Part shown: in pieces, positions 45,692 through 55,380 of the stretch | Position numbering within the stretch: the first letter of the stretch is position 1 | Layout: every line of letters starts with the position of its first letter | Assembly: GCF_001971705.1 (NCBI RefSeq) | Contig: NZ_CP019327.1 | Coordinates: forward strand, 3,038,001 to 3,102,000 | Direction of reading: 5' to 3' | Length of the DNA stretch: 64,000 nt | From: Natronorubrum daqingense | GTDB lineage: Archaea; Halobacteriota; Halobacteria; Halobacteriales; Natrialbaceae | Notes under the pieces: model-generated | Database searches by the model: none | Told to the model about the DNA's origin: nothing | Seen by the model: only the letters and a program-made list of their open reading frames with translations | Program-made: the position numbers and the translations under genes

Positions 45692-46712
45692 GCGTCAGCG
45701 AGCGATGCACTCGCCGCTCGAACGAGGCCTCGATCTCCCACCCCGCCGCGCGCGCCTCGGTCGCCCACGGTCGGTCGGCGACCATCACGGCTCTCGGGGC
45801 AACTCGTCGCGCTTCGGCGAGGGCACCGGAGACGAGATCCTCGAGTCGGTGGGTCTCGATCTTGGACTGACGGCCGTAGGGGGCGTCGAAGACCACGCCG
45901 TCGACGGCGTCGTCCGGGATCGCCAGTCGCGTCCCGTCGCCGCGAGCGACGTGCCAACTCCCCCGCGAGACGCCGGTTGGGGACGGTTCGTCGGACTCGA
46001 GAAAGTGAGCCAGGTTCACCCGTGCGCCCCGGACCATCTTCGCCTGCGCGTCCGTGCCGATCACGTCCGCGCCGACGAGTCCGGCTTCGACGAGGCCGCC
46101 GCCGGTGCCACACATCGGGTCCAAAATGGTCGAACCGGGGCGCGCACCGGCGAGGTTCGCGACGGCCCGGGCGAGCAGCGGGTCCATGCTCCCCGGCTGG
46201 AAGAAGGGTTTGTCGGTGGGAGCACGCGACCCGAAATCCCGAACGCTCTCGGCTGCGAGCCAGCCCAGCGCACAGACATCCTCTTCGTCCGTCCCGTCCT
46301 CATTCGCGTCGTCCTCGAGTCTGCCAATCGAAAACGCGGCCCGGAGGACGTGATCGGGGTCGTCGAGATCGACGTCGAACCCGCGCTCGACGAGAATCCC
46401 GCCGAGGTCGCGTTCTGCCTGCTCGGTGTCGACGCCGCTCGAGCCGTGGACGTCGGTCGCGCGAACGGCGACCGTTCCCTCGCGATCGAGCGAGGCCGCC
46501 TCGAGCAACGTACGGGCGCTCTCGAGGCTGGCGTCCGTGCGCCCGAGCAGGTCGCTCGCCCGGTGGGTGTACGCGAGCCCGCGAATCCGGTCGGCGGCGA
46601 CGGCGTCTGCGAGGGCAAGTCCGGGGGCGAGGCGACGAACGCCACTCGCCGCGCTGGCGGCTTCCCGCGCTGCGAACGCGTCGTCTTCGCCGCCGAGCTC
46701 GAGGAGATACAC
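45666..46712 (-). CDS. tRNA (guanine10-N2)-dimethyltransferase (archaeal Trm-G10 type)
   Basis: A 348-residue protein. The N-terminal about 160 residues match a THUMP/NFLD-type tRNA-binding domain (MYLLELGGEDDAFAAREA). The methyltransferase domain has SAM motif I ILDPMCGTGGGLVEAGL, GADVIGTDAQAKMVRGARVN, and the catalytic motif FDAPYGRQSKIE, where the N2-guanine enzymes have (D/N)PPYG; here Asp-Ala-Pro-Tyr. It should dimethylate G10 of tRNAs via AdoMet. The very C-terminus (TRYVLILDR) and stop lie in the first unit of a 29-bp tandem array that continues downstream. Confidence 0.93.
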   Translation of the reverse strand: MYLLELGGEDDAFAAREAASAASGVRRLAPGLALADAVAADRIRGLAYTHRASDLLGRTDASLESARTLLEAASLDREGTVAVRATDVHGSSGVDTEQAERDLGGILVERGFDVDLDDPDHVLRAAFSIGRLEDDANEDGTDEEDVCALGWLAAESVRDFGSRAPTDKPFFQPGSMDPLLARAVANLAGARPGSTILDPMCGTGGGLVEAGLVGADVIGTDAQAKMVRGARVNLAHFLESDEPSPTGVSRGSWHVARGDGTRLAIPDDAVDGVVFDAPYGRQSKIETHRLEDLVSGALAEARRVAPRAVMVADRPWATEARAAGWEIEASFERRVHRSLTRYVLILDR

Positions 46713-46882
46713 GCCTCTGTCTCACCGTGGGAATACAATGAGCCTACCGCTTTCGGTGACTCTCGGGTCGTCTCCCTCGAGTCGTGAGTGTCGGTGTCGG
46801 CTACGCTCCGTCACGAAACCGGGGTGTGGGCGCTCGCAGAACTCGGCGTATATACCGGATATATCAGGTGCCGGTACCAACC

Positions 46883-46909
46883 TTTATAAACCTTAAATAC
46901 GTCTTTTTA
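46883..46909 (+). promoter_or_regulatory. Multiple TATA-like boxes upstream of tbp
   Basis: TTTATAAAC (46883-46891), CTTAAATAC (46892-46900) and CTTTTTA (46903-46909) lie in tandem 9-35 bases before ATG 46918. The first is the best core element by spacing. The others could bind TBP itself and support autoregulation. Confidence 0.6.
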
Positions 46910-46917
46910 AGCGACTT

Positions 46918-47478
46918 ATGACGGATCCCAAGGACACCATCAACATCGAAAACGTGGTGGCGTCGACCGGCATCGGACAGGAACTCGACCTTCAGAGCGT
47001 CGCGATGGATCTGGAGGGAGCCGACTACGACCCAGAGCAGTTCCCCGGTCTCGTCTACCGAACACAGAATCCCAAGTCCGCTGCGCTAATCTTCCGCTCG
47101 GGGAAGATCGTCTGCACCGGCGCGAAATCGACCGACGACGTTCACGAGAGCCTCCGCATCGTCTTCGACAAACTCCGCGAACTCCAGATTCAGGTCAACG
47201 AGGACCCCGAGATCGTCGTCCAGAACATCGTCACGAGCGCCGACCTCGGTCGCAACCTCAACCTGAACGCGATCGCGATCGGTCTCGGTCTCGAGAACAT
47301 CGAGTACGAACCCGAGCAGTTCCCCGGTCTCGTCTACCGTCTCGACGACCCCGAAGTCGTCGCCCTGCTCTTCGGTTCCGGGAAACTCGTCATCACCGGC
47401 GGTAAGAAGCCAGAAGACGCCGAACACGCCGTCGACAAGATCGTCTCCCGACTCGAGGACCTCGGCTTACTCGAGTAA
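46918..47478 (+). CDS. tbp: TATA-box-binding protein
   Basis: A 186-residue archaeal TBP with the two-fold saddle: repeat 1 about residues 8-90 (IENVVASTGIGQELDLQSVA; FPGLVYRTQNPKSAALIFRS) and repeat 2 about residues 99-182 (VQNIVTSADLGRNLNLNAIA; FPGLVYRLDDPEVVALLFGS). It binds the TATA element and, with TFB, recruits RNA polymerase. Haloarchaea often have several TBPs; this one is the chromosomally typical form with standard length. The acidic tail is short (LEDLGLLE). The start is immediately downstream of the TATA cluster, so the message is probably leaderless. Confidence 0.98.
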   Translation: MTDPKDTINIENVVASTGIGQELDLQSVAMDLEGADYDPEQFPGLVYRTQNPKSAALIFRSGKIVCTGAKSTDDVHESLRIVFDKLRELQIQVNEDPEIVVQNIVTSADLGRNLNLNAIAIGLGLENIEYEPEQFPGLVYRLDDPEVVALLFGSGKLVITGGKKPEDAEHAVDKIVSRLEDLGLLE

Positions 47479-48010
47479 CGACTCGGATCGTTTTCGTCGA
47501 CTCTTCGCTCGAATACCGACGTTTCGCGCCTCGTTTCCGACGGTTCGCGTCTCACCCACACATTTTCTCGTCTCGTTCGCCGAATATCTCGCCTTCTTCG
47601 CGAATTCTCTCGTCTCGCTCACCGACGTGTCCCGTCGCTGTTTCTCGTCGCTGTTTCTCGTCGCTGTTTCTCGTTCGCAGTTCGACATCGGCCTCGCTCG
47701 AGCGAGCGCCGCTATCAACGACTCGACAGTCGTTCATCGAAACCGTACGTTCAGACCTCCTTGTTAGTCAGAAACTGGTGTCACTCTCCCTCGGATATCT
47801 GTCTCGTTCGATTCCCTCGAATTAGCGATCCGTTAGCGTCGGTTGCTCGGAGCGAACCGGATCCGTCCGTGAAATTCGGTGAAACGGTTCAGTAATGACG
47901 GTTTCACCGTCGTGATGAACGATTGAACGATCCATAGTGGGGTGAATTGATCGGCAGCGAACAGAACGACCGGCCCCGTTTATTGGGTCCTCGCTGAGTG
48001 TCAGTTATCG
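47479..48010. other. Gene-free pyrimidine-rich stretch
   Basis: About 530 bases without a gene. The plus strand is unusually C/T-rich between 47500 and 47690, with three exact 13-bp units GTCGCTGTTTCTC at 47634, 47647 and 47660. The right end has the promoter of the next gene. Confidence 0.55.
47978..47985 (+). promoter_or_regulatory. TATA box for the 48011 gene
   Basis: GTTTATTG lies 26-33 bases before ATG 48011. Confidence 0.55.
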
Positions 48011-48433
48011 ATGCCCATTCACACAGACAGGCTGGCGACCGTGCTGGACCGACACGCACCCGGCAGTCGCGACCACCTCGAGCACGCGCTTCCGCGCGAG
48101 GCCGTCCGTCGCGTCCTCGACAGCGACCGACGACGCGAGGTACTGCGCTGTCTGCTCGCCGAGGAGGGGCCACTACAGGTGCGCACCCTCGTCGCGCGAG
48201 TCGCGGACGCGGAACACGACGCGACGGCCATCACGTCGCTGCTGGACGTTCGTCAGCGCGTGCACGTCTCGCTGTGTCGAACCCACCTTCCGCTACTCGA
48301 GCAACACGAACTGCTCTCTTACGACCGGGCGTGCGGGCTCGTCGCGCCGGACGTGTCGCTCCCGGCGTTCGAATCCGCGCTCGAGTGTGACCTCGAGCGA
48401 CCGATCACGACTCGGTTAGACCTCCAGTCGTGA
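48011..48433 (+). CDS. Winged-helix transcription regulator (DUF7344-like)
   Basis: A 140-residue protein. The conserved wHTH fold appears as LDSDRRREVLRCLLAEEGPL, VRTLVARVADAEHD, then RVHVSLCRTHLPLLEQHELL, and the wing strand SYDRACGLV. These resemble the haloarchaeal DUF7344 family, small regulators with this HLPxL motif. Its target is unknown. It is convergent with hisG, and a T6 run at 48523-48528 between them may terminate its transcript. Confidence 0.85.
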   Translation: MPIHTDRLATVLDRHAPGSRDHLEHALPREAVRRVLDSDRRREVLRCLLAEEGPLQVRTLVARVADAEHDATAITSLLDVRQRVHVSLCRTHLPLLEQHELLSYDRACGLVAPDVSLPAFESALECDLERPITTRLDLQS

Positions 48434-48522
48434 CCCGCGGCGAGCCGACGACTCGGCGGCGCTCGGAACCGAGTAGCATCCGGTGACGGTCGCCCTCGCG
48501 GACAGTCGACTCGCGCTCGCGC

Positions 48523-48528
48523 TTTTTT
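48523..48528 (+). terminator. T-tract terminator after the regulator gene
   Basis: A run of six T follows a GC-rich stretch 90 bases after the stop of the 48011 gene, between convergent genes. Archaeal termination often needs only such a U run. Confidence 0.35.
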
Positions 48529-48535
48529 CTCGACC

Positions 48536-49414
48536 TTATTCGACCAGTCGCTCGATTTCGGTCACCAGAATGTCGCTCGCGCCGGCGTTCTTCACGTCCG
48601 TAATCGTCTCGAACACGTCCTGCTCGTCGACGACGGCGTGCACGGCGACCTTGCCGTCACCCTCTGCAGCGTCGCTTTCGTCGTCCTCGCCGGCGATGTC
48701 CATCACCGTCGGGCCGCCGAGACCGGGGATCACGTCCCGCACGGCCTCGAGTTCCGTTCGCGGCACGTTCATCATCAAATAGCGCTTCCCTTCGGCCTGT
48801 TTGACCGAGGCGAGCGCGGTTCGAACCTCGTCGACTTTCGGGTTCGAGACGACGTCCTCGCGCCCGAAGAGTCGGACCGAACTCGAGAGCACCTCCTCGA
48901 CGACGGCGAGTCGGTTCATTGTGAGCGTGGTTCCCGTACTCGTGATGTCGACGATGGCGTCGGCCATCTCGACGTGGGGCGTCAATTCTGTCGCGCCCGT
49001 GACTTCGACGATTTCGGGGTCGACGCCGGCGTCCGCGAAGAAATCCTCGGTGATGTTCGGAAACTCCGTGGCGACGGTCTTGCCGGCCAGTTGGTCGATT
49101 CGTTCGATGTCGCCATCTTCGGGTGCCGCGAGGACGAGTCGACAGCGGCCGAACTCGAGGTCCAACAGTTCGGACACGGTGTCGACGCGCGCTTCCCGGA
49201 CCTGGTCGTAGCCCGTGATTCCGAGGTCGGCCGCCCCGTCGGCGACGTACTCCGGGATGTCTGCCGCTCGAGCGAAGAGCACGGAGACGTCCGGGTCGAC
49301 GGTGTCGGCGTAGAGCTTCCGGTCGGCACCGTTCTCGAGGTGGAGCCCCGCCCGCTCTAGGAGGTCGATCGTCGGCTCGTGCAGGCGGCCCTTGTTGGGA
49401 ACGGCGATTCGCAT
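48536..49414 (-). CDS. hisG: ATP phosphoribosyltransferase, long form
   Basis: A 292-residue HisG. The N-terminal catalytic domains show [32 protein letters not shown] and the PRPP loop [15 protein letters not shown]; the C-terminal about 80 residues ([20 protein letters not shown] onward) form the PII-like regulatory domain, so histidine feedback is expected. It starts histidine synthesis by joining ATP and PRPP. Length indicates the long form, not requiring HisZ. Separated from hisA and hisB by about 20 kb. Confidence 0.96.
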   Translation of the reverse strand: MRIAVPNKGRLHEPTIDLLERAGLHLENGADRKLYADTVDPDVSVLFARAADIPEYVADGAADLGITGYDQVREARVDTVSELLDLEFGRCRLVLAAPEDGDIERIDQLAGKTVATEFPNITEDFFADAGVDPEIVEVTGATELTPHVEMADAIVDITSTGTTLTMNRLAVVEEVLSSSVRLFGREDVVSNPKVDEVRTALASVKQAEGKRYLMMNVPRTELEAVRDVIPGLGGPTVMDIAGEDDESDAAEGDGKVAVHAVVDEQDVFETITDVKNAGASDILVTEIERLVE

Positions 49415-49497
49415 TTGTGCCGTATTGGTGGCCGGACGGGAATTGTCTTTTCATCCGGGCGAGATTGTGGTCGCTGACTCGAGAATCCAGACGGGGA

Positions 49498-49537
49498 GCG
49501 AACTGGTCGTACGAGGGGCGAACTGGTCGGACGAGGA
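49498..49537. repeat. 20-bp tandem repeat, two copies
   Basis: GCGAACTGGTCGTACGAGGG (49498-49517) and GCGAACTGGTCGGACGAGGA (49518-49537), with a decaying third. It lies 24 bases before dispersed core B, as the 20-bp array at 24628 precedes core A. Confidence 0.8.
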
Positions 49538-49561
49538 GCGACCCGCTCGCACTGGCGACGG

Positions 49562-49625
49562 TGATTTCCACGTCCTCCCCACCCGATTCGTTCGCTCGCT
49601 GTGCTCACTCACTCATCCCTCGCAC
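49562..49625. repeat. Dispersed intergenic core repeat, copy B
   Basis: Starts TGATTTCCACGTCCTCCCCA and ends CATCCCTCGCAC; matches 24736-24791 with a short insertion (GCTGTGCTCACT region). Confidence 0.7.
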
Positions 49626-49721
49626 GTCATCGGCGCGCGCCTTCGCACTCGCTCAGGCGCTCGCCAGCGTGCGCCACCGCGACGACGGGCCCCCGGCCAG
49701 CGCAGAACGGGATACAGACGG

Positions 49722-49763
49722 CGTATCGGAGACGGTGCATCGGAGACAGCGTATCGGAGACGG
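49722..49763. repeat. 14-bp tandem repeat, three copies
   Basis: ATCGGAGAC recurs at 49725, 49739 and 49753, spaced exactly 14 bases, immediately beyond the CopB-type ATPase 3' end. Confidence 0.75.
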
Positions 49764-49771
49764 ATATCGAC

Positions 49772-52030
49772 TCAGACGGATAGATCCGCCCGCCGGAGCA
49801 ACTGCGCGTTGATCGCGACGATCACCGTGCTCGCGGACATGAGCACCGCGCCGACGGCGGGCGAGAGGAGGATTCCGACCGGCGCGAGGATTCCCGCTGC
49901 GAGCGGGAGTGCGAACACGTTGTAGCCCGCGGCCCAGACGATGTTCTCTTGCATCTTCCGGTAGCTTTTCGCGCTCAATCTGACGAGACTGGCGACGTCT
50001 CGCGGGTCGTTCTCGACGAGCACCACGTCAGCAGCTTCGACGGCCACGTCGGTACCAGAACCGATGGCGATACCGACGTCCGAGCGAGTGAGCGCGGGGG
50101 CGTCGTTGACGCCGTCGCCGACCATCGCGACGAGACGGCCCTCGTCCTGTAACTCGAGGATCTTTTCGTCTTTATCCTCGGGCAACACCTCTGCGAAAAC
50201 GGTGTCGATGCCGAGTTCGTCGGCGACGCTGTGGGCGACGTCCTCGTCGTCGCCGGTCAACATCGCCACCGAGACGCCCATCTCGTGGAGGGCGTCGATC
50301 GCCTCGAAACTCTCCTCGCGGATCACGTCCGCGAGCGCGATCGCACCCACCGGGTGCTCCGCCGCGAGGACGTAGACGACGCCTTCGCCTCGAGCGCCGG
50401 CCTCCTCGGCGAAGCGCTCGAGATCGGGGGACGGATCGATCTCGAGGTGGCGAAGGAGGTTCGGCCCGCCGACGGAGACGGTGTGGCCGTCGCGCTCGCT
50501 CGGCGTCCCGTTGGCGTCGTCGCCACTCGTCCCACCGGGTGCGACGGCCGAGACGGCGTCGCGTTCGACCGTCGCGCGAACGCCGCGACCCTCGAGCGCT
50601 TCGAAGGAACTGACGTCGGGAACCGAGAGACCGCGCTCGTCGGCTTCCTCGCGGATGGCCTGTGCGATCATGTGCTCGGAGTCGCCCTCGGCGGCGGCCG
50701 CGAGCGCCAGGGCGTCGTCTTCGTCCCAGTCGTCGACGGTCGTCACGTCGACGATTCCCTGTTCGCCCGCCGTGAGCGTCCCGGTTTTATCGAAGACGAC
50801 CGTATCGAGGTTTCGCGCTTGCTCCATGGCGATTCGGTCGCGAACGAGCATTCCGCTCCGAGCGGCCATCGAGGTGTTGATCGCCACGACGAGCGGGACG
50901 GCCAACCCGAGCGCGTGCGGGCAGGCGATCACGAGCACGGTGACGACGCGTTCGACGACCGGTAGCCCGAAGCCGACGGCGGCGGTCCAGCCGACTGCAG
51001 TCACCGCCGCGACGCCGAGTGCAGCGTAGAAGAGCCAGCCCGCAGCCCGGTCGGCGAGCACCTGCGTCCGCGAGCGACTCTCCTGGGCCTCTTCGACCAA
51101 TCGCATGATACCCGAGAGCGTCGTCTCCTCGCCGGTCGCGGCGATTCGAACGCGGAGGCTGCCGTCGCGGTTGGTCGTCCCCCCGATGACCTCGTCTCCC
51201 GGTTCCTTCTTCACCGGCTTCGACTCGCCCGTGATCATCGCCTCGGCGACGTTCGACTCGCCATCCTCGACGACGCCGTCGGCGGGGACGTTCGCTCCGG
51301 GCCGAACGAGCACGAGGTCGTCTTCCTCGAGGTCGTCGGTCGACACTTCCTCCGTCTCGCCGTCCTCGCCGATCCGTTCGGCGGTGTCGGGGAGCAACTC
51401 GGCGAGTTCGTCGAGTGCGCCCGACGCCCGCCTAACGCTTCGCATCTCGATCCAGTGACCGAGCAGGAAGATGACGATCAGCGTCACGAGTTCCCAGAAG
51501 AACGGCTCGCCGATGTCGAAGGCGACCGCAGCGAGGCTGTAGCCGAACGCGACGGTGATCGCGAGCGAGATCAGGAGCATCATCCCGGGCTCGCGGTTTC
51601 GGGCCTCGACTGCGCCCATTCGGAGGAACGGAACCCCACCGTAGGCGAAAACGGCGACGCCGAGGACCGGGCCGACGAACTCGCTGCCGGGGAACGTCAC
51701 CGCGGCGTAGCCGAACCACTCCTGGAGCATCGGGCTGTAGTACAACACCGGGATCGAGAGCACCAGACAGACGAAAAACCGCGTTCGGAACATGTCCTCG
51801 TGATCCGAGTGGTCGACGTGTTCGCCGTGGTCGTGATCGTCCTCCTCCTCGTCCCCGTCGTCCGCGCGACGCTCGGTCGGCTTCTCACCAGCCTCGGGAT
51901 GTCCCCGGTAACAATCGCAGACTCTACAACACGAACAGTAGCTGTCCGTAGGCTTGTTACGGTGCGTCTCGTCGCCGCTCGAGCGCGCCGAACCGTCGTC
52001 CTCATCGTGGCCGGTGGCAGATTCGCTCAT
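49772..52030 (-). CDS. CopB-type heavy-metal P1B-ATPase
   Basis: A 752-residue metal-exporting ATPase. The metal-site motif is Cys370-Pro-His372 (IACPHALG), diagnostic of the P1B-3/CopB class (Cu2+/Ag+). Phosphorylated Asp414 is in [11 protein letters not shown], with the TGES loop [11 protein letters not shown] and [10 protein letters not shown]. The N-terminus carries a five-Cys knot (Cys32, 34, 35, 38, 40 in [13 protein letters not shown]) and a His/Asp-rich stretch ([15 protein letters not shown]). Oddly, the nucleotide-site His-Pro dipeptide of P1B pumps reads His453-Met454 here. Its start overlaps the stop of the SHOCT gene by 4 bases, so both are co-translated. Likely job: copper export. 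Confidence 0.94.
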   Translation of the reverse strand: MSESATGHDEDDGSARSSGDETHRNKPTDSYCSCCRVCDCYRGHPEAGEKPTERRADDGDEEEDDHDHGEHVDHSDHEDMFRTRFFVCLVLSIPVLYYSPMLQEWFGYAAVTFPGSEFVGPVLGVAVFAYGGVPFLRMGAVEARNREPGMMLLISLAITVAFGYSLAAVAFDIGEPFFWELVTLIVIFLLGHWIEMRSVRRASGALDELAELLPDTAERIGEDGETEEVSTDDLEEDDLVLVRPGANVPADGVVEDGESNVAEAMITGESKPVKKEPGDEVIGGTTNRDGSLRVRIAATGEETTLSGIMRLVEEAQESRSRTQVLADRAAGWLFYAALGVAAVTAVGWTAAVGFGLPVVERVVTVLVIACPHALGLAVPLVVAINTSMAARSGMLVRDRIAMEQARNLDTVVFDKTGTLTAGEQGIVDVTTVDDWDEDDALALAAAAEGDSEHMIAQAIREEADERGLSVPDVSSFEALEGRGVRATVERDAVSAVAPGGTSGDDANGTPSERDGHTVSVGGPNLLRHLEIDPSPDLERFAEEAGARGEGVVYVLAAEHPVGAIALADVIREESFEAIDALHEMGVSVAMLTGDDEDVAHSVADELGIDTVFAEVLPEDKDEKILELQDEGRLVAMVGDGVNDAPALTRSDVGIAIGSGTDVAVEAADVVLVENDPRDVASLVRLSAKSYRKMQENIVWAAGYNVFALPLAAGILAPVGILLSPAVGAVLMSASTVIVAINAQLLRRADLSV

Positions 52031-52389
52031 CGCCGATCACGACCCTGTTCGAGTCGCTCGCGACGTTCGTCGAACTCCTCGCTCGAGAGGTCGCCGCGGG
52101 CGTAGGCGCGGCGGAGTTCTTCGAGTGCAGGATCAGGTCGGTTTGCGCTCGCGGCACGGAGCGTTCGGGCTAATACGTATCCGACCCCGAGGACGAGTCC
52201 GAGGAGCACGACCCACGGGACGAGCCACGACCAACCCGTGCCGGTCGTCCCGTTCCAGGTACCCATGTGCCCGAAGCCGGTCAGTGGCATCATGAAGACC
52301 ATCATGAGCATCGGAAGGAGTACCGTGACGAGCACGACCGCTACGATGATGAACAGGAGCGTTCGTCCGAGGGAATCGTCGGTCGACAT
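52027..52389 (-). CDS. SHOCT-domain membrane protein
   Basis: A 120-residue protein with two helices ([20 protein letters not shown] and [20 protein letters not shown]) and a C-terminal SHOCT motif ([20 protein letters not shown]), a short helical oligomerisation module. It has Met-rich flanks ([16 protein letters not shown]) that could bind copper. It leads the CopB operon by a 4-base overlap and probably assists or senses copper. Similar SHOCT proteins commonly sit beside CopB genes in haloarchaea as I recall. Confidence 0.88.
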   Translation of the reverse strand: MSTDDSLGRTLLFIIVAVVLVTVLLPMLMMVFMMPLTGFGHMGTWNGTTGTGWSWLVPWVVLLGLVLGVGYVLARTLRAASANRPDPALEELRRAYARGDLSSEEFDERRERLEQGRDRR

Positions 52390-52404
52390 ACATGCTAGTT
52401 ATTG

Positions 52405-52422
52405 ACCACCATGCTTAGTGGT
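52405..52422. promoter_or_regulatory. Candidate copper-operon operator
   Basis: ACCAC-N8-GTGGT (52405-52409, 52418-52422), with imperfect extension on both sides, overlaps the region 16-33 bases upstream of the SHOCT start on the minus strand, where the core promoter should be. Confidence 0.35.
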
Positions 52423-52552
52423 TAGCTCCACTTCCCACAACACTGGAACACCCGAAATATCGAGGGCGGTGGCGAACGACGTTCGACTCGAGAGCCGTGA
52501 TCGCACCCGACTTTCGCCGAATGAGTTTGGAAACATCGAACCGAACGCCTCG

Positions 52553-52571
52553 AGCTTTACTTTCGAAAGCT
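52553..52571. promoter_or_regulatory. Inverted repeat upstream of copA
   Basis: AGCTTT-N7-AAAGCT, about 68-86 bases before the CopA start in the divergent promoter region. May be an operator or leader hairpin. Confidence 0.3.
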
Positions 52572-52638
52572 GGCTCGAGAGTAATTCATGGTTTCTGAGT
52601 CACAATTCGCTTGAACGTGCACCACGTATTCCTCTCTA

Positions 52639-55320
52639 ATGAGTACGAGACGAGCGCACCTCGAGATCACCGGCATGTCCTGTTCGACGTGTTCGGGGAC
52701 CGTCGAGGACGCGGTGAGGGAGCTTGAAGGAGTCGAGTCGGCGAGCGCGAACTACGCGACCGACGAGGGGACGGTCGCGTACGATCCCGACGCGGTCTCG
52801 CTGGCCGACATTTACGACGCGATCGAGGACGCCGGCTACGAGGCCGCGTCGGTCTCCGAGTCGATTACGGTGATGGGCATGTCGTGTTCGACGTGCTCGG
52901 GGACCGTCGCGGATGCCGTTACCGACCTCCCGGGCGTGATCCGGGCCGACGTGAACTTCGCGTCGGACGAGGCCCGCGTCGAGTACAACCCGAACGACGT
53001 CTCGCTGGGCGAGATCCGCGCGGCCATCGAGGACTCGGGCTACGACCCCGTCCGCGAGGAGCGAGACGCCGACGACGAGACGCAGGGCTCGAGTCAGCGC
53101 GAACGCGCCGTCGAGAAAGAGCTTCGCCGCCAGCGCAACCTGGTCGTCGGCGGTGGTCTCCTGACGCTCGCGTTCGTCCCGATGATGGTCGAGATGCTGT
53201 TCGATCTCGCGGGGCTCACCTCGCCGATTCCGATGGCGCTCGCCCACCCGCCGGGCTGGCTCGAGTTCGTCCTCGCGACGGTGTTGATGGCTACGCTCGG
53301 CCGAGAGTTCGTCGTCGGCGCGTGGCGCGCGTTCTCCAATAATCGACGAGCGAACATGGACACGCTCGTCGCCGTCGGCACCTCGGCGGGCTACGTCTAC
53401 AGTACGGCGGTCCTCGTCGGTGCCGTTACCGGCGGACTCTACTTCGAGGCCGTCGCGTTCATCCTCTGGTTCATCACGCTCGGCAACTGGCTCGAGGTGC
53501 GCTCGAAGGCGCGGGCCGGAAACGCCCTGCGAGAGCTGCTACAGATGGAAGCCGACGAGGCGACCGTCGTGGAGGAGGGAGAAGAGCGGCAGGTGCCACT
53601 CGAGGACGTGAACCCCGGCGACGTGATGAAGGTCCGTCCGGGCGAGCGAATCCCGACTGACGGCGTGGTCGTCGACGGCCAGAGCGCGGTCGACGAGTCC
53701 ATGCTGACCGGCGAGTCCGTGCCCGTCGAGAAGGGCGAGGGCGACGAGGTCGTCGGCTCGACGATCAACGAGAACGGCGTCCTCCTCGTGGAGGCGACGA
53801 AGGTGGGCTCCGAGACGGCGATTCAGCAGATCGTCGACCGCGTCAAGGAGGCCCAGTCGCGCCAGCCCGAAATTCAGCGGCTGGTCGATCAGGTTAGCGC
53901 GTACTTCGTCCCCGCGGTGATCGTCAACGCCGCGTTCTGGGCGCTGCTCTGGTTCGTCTTCCCCGAAACGCTCTACAGCGCGTCGTCGGCGCTTGGCTCG
54001 TGGATTCCGATCCTCGAGCCCGTCGGCGGCGGCCCCGAAGTCGCCGTTCCCGGCGCTGGGGTCGGCGTGCCGGTGCTCGAGTTCTCCGTGGTCGTCCTCG
54101 CCTCGGCGTTGTTGATCGCCTGTCCCTGCGCGCTGGGGCTCGCGACGCCCGCCGCGACGATGGTCGGCTCGACGCTCTCGGCGACCAACGGCGTCCTGTT
54201 CAAGGGCGGCGACGTCCTCGAGCAGGTTCGGGGCATCGACACCGTCGTCTTCGACAAGACGGGGACGCTAACTCACGGCGAGATGGTCCTGACGGACGTC
54301 GAACTCGTGGGTGAGCGGGCGGCCCCAGATGGCGGGACGGCGGCTGACGACGATACTGCGGCCGACGGTGGTGCGCTTGCCGCGCCGGACGAACGCGATG
54401 GGGACCTCGAGTCGTACGTCTTAGGCGCGGCCGCGACGGCCGAATCCGGCTCCGAACACCCGATCGCGCGAGCGATCGTCGATGCGGCCGACGAACGCGG
54501 CGTCGCCGTCGGCGAGGTCAGCGAGTTCGAGAACGTCCCCGGTCACGGCATTCGCGCCGAGACCGACCGCGGCAGCGTGTTGGTCGGACGGCGCAAACTG
54601 CTCGAGGACGCGGGTATCGACACCGAACCCGCCGAGGAGACGCTGACGCGACTCGAGCGCGAGGGGAAGACGGCGATGCCGGTCGCAATCGACGGTCGGT
54701 TGTTGGGCGTGCTCGCGGTGGCTGACGAGGTTCGCGAGAGTGCGACCCAGACCGTCAGCGCGCTTCGAGAGCGTGGCACTGAGGTCGTGATGCTCACCGG
54801 CGACAACGAGTTGACCGCTCGAGCGGTGGCCCAGGCGGTCGGCATCGATCCCGAGAACGTCCGCGCGGAGGTGCTCCCGGAGGACAAAGCCGACCACGTC
54901 GAGGAGCTACAGGCTGGCGACGAGGGCTCGAGCGTCATGATGGTCGGCGACGGCGTCAACGACGCCCCCGCGCTCACGACGGCACAGGTCGGCGTCGCGA
55001 TCGGATCGGGAACCGACGTGGCCATCGAGTCCGCGGACGTGACCCTGATGCGTGACGATCCCGCGGACGTGTTGAAAGCCGTCCGCATTTCGGAGGCAAC
55101 GATTTCGAAGGTGCGCCAGAACCTCTTCTGGGCGTTCGCCTACAACACGACGCTGATCCCAATCGCCTCGCTCGGCCTCCTGAACCCCGCCCTCGCCGGA
55201 CTGGCGATGGCCGCCTCGAGCGTCAGCGTGATGGCTAACAGCCTCTCGTTCGCGACGTACGACCCCCACGAGGACTATCGGCTGGCCGTCTTGCGCCCGC
55301 TCGAGTGGATTCGGGGATAG
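52639..55320 (+). CDS. copA: CopA-type copper-translocating P1B-ATPase with two HMA domains
   Basis: An 893-residue Cu+ exporter. Two N-terminal HMA domains carry CxxC metal sites: Cys15/Cys18 and Cys83/Cys86, both in the string MSCSTCSGT. The core has TGES ([14 protein letters not shown]), the transport site Cys495-Pro-Cys497 ([10 protein letters not shown]), phosphorylated Asp539 ([10 protein letters not shown]), the intact His607-Pro608 ([10 protein letters not shown]) and [14 protein letters not shown]. An acidic insertion (about 35 residues, around [17 protein letters not shown]) lies just after the phosphorylation site. It is divergent from the CopB/SHOCT unit (249 bases), so copper response is likely shared. 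Start ATG 52639 begins right at the first HMA strand. Confidence 0.95.
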   Translation: MSTRRAHLEITGMSCSTCSGTVEDAVRELEGVESASANYATDEGTVAYDPDAVSLADIYDAIEDAGYEAASVSESITVMGMSCSTCSGTVADAVTDLPGVIRADVNFASDEARVEYNPNDVSLGEIRAAIEDSGYDPVREERDADDETQGSSQRERAVEKELRRQRNLVVGGGLLTLAFVPMMVEMLFDLAGLTSPIPMALAHPPGWLEFVLATVLMATLGREFVVGAWRAFSNNRRANMDTLVAVGTSAGYVYSTAVLVGAVTGGLYFEAVAFILWFITLGNWLEVRSKARAGNALRELLQMEADEATVVEEGEERQVPLEDVNPGDVMKVRPGERIPTDGVVVDGQSAVDESMLTGESVPVEKGEGDEVVGSTINENGVLLVEATKVGSETAIQQIVDRVKEAQSRQPEIQRLVDQVSAYFVPAVIVNAAFWALLWFVFPETLYSASSALGSWIPILEPVGGGPEVAVPGAGVGVPVLEFSVVVLASALLIACPCALGLATPAATMVGSTLSATNGVLFKGGDVLEQVRGIDTVVFDKTGTLTHGEMVLTDVELVGERAAPDGGTAADDDTAADGGALAAPDERDGDLESYVLGAAATAESGSEHPIARAIVDAADERGVAVGEVSEFENVPGHGIRAETDRGSVLVGRRKLLEDAGIDTEPAEETLTRLEREGKTAMPVAIDGRLLGVLAVADEVRESATQTVSALRERGTEVVMLTGDNELTARAVAQAVGIDPENVRAEVLPEDKADHVEELQAGDEGSSVMMVGDGVNDAPALTTAQVGVAIGSGTDVAIESADVTLMRDDPADVLKAVRISEATISKVRQNLFWAFAYNTTLIPIASLGLLNPALAGLAMAASSVSVMANSLSFATYDPHEDYRLAVLRPLEWIRG

Positions 55321-55380
55321 GTGATTCGAGTCGTCCCTACCAGTGGATTCTTGTCGTGACGATTCGAGGTAGGGGACAAG

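Larger units (their letters stand above)
49415..49771. other. Repeat-rich gene-free stretch upstream of hisG
   Basis: About 360 bases holding a 20-bp double repeat (49498-49537), the dispersed core copy B (49562-49625), GC-rich inverted material to about 49690, and a 14-bp triple repeat (49722-49763). hisG's own promoter must lie at the left end; ACAATTCC near 49445 on the minus strand is a weak candidate. Confidence 0.6.

Noticed and set aside
45547-45701. 29-bp repeats considered as a CRISPR array
   Set aside because: The copies are contiguous with no spacers, and the last copy overlaps the end of a protein gene.
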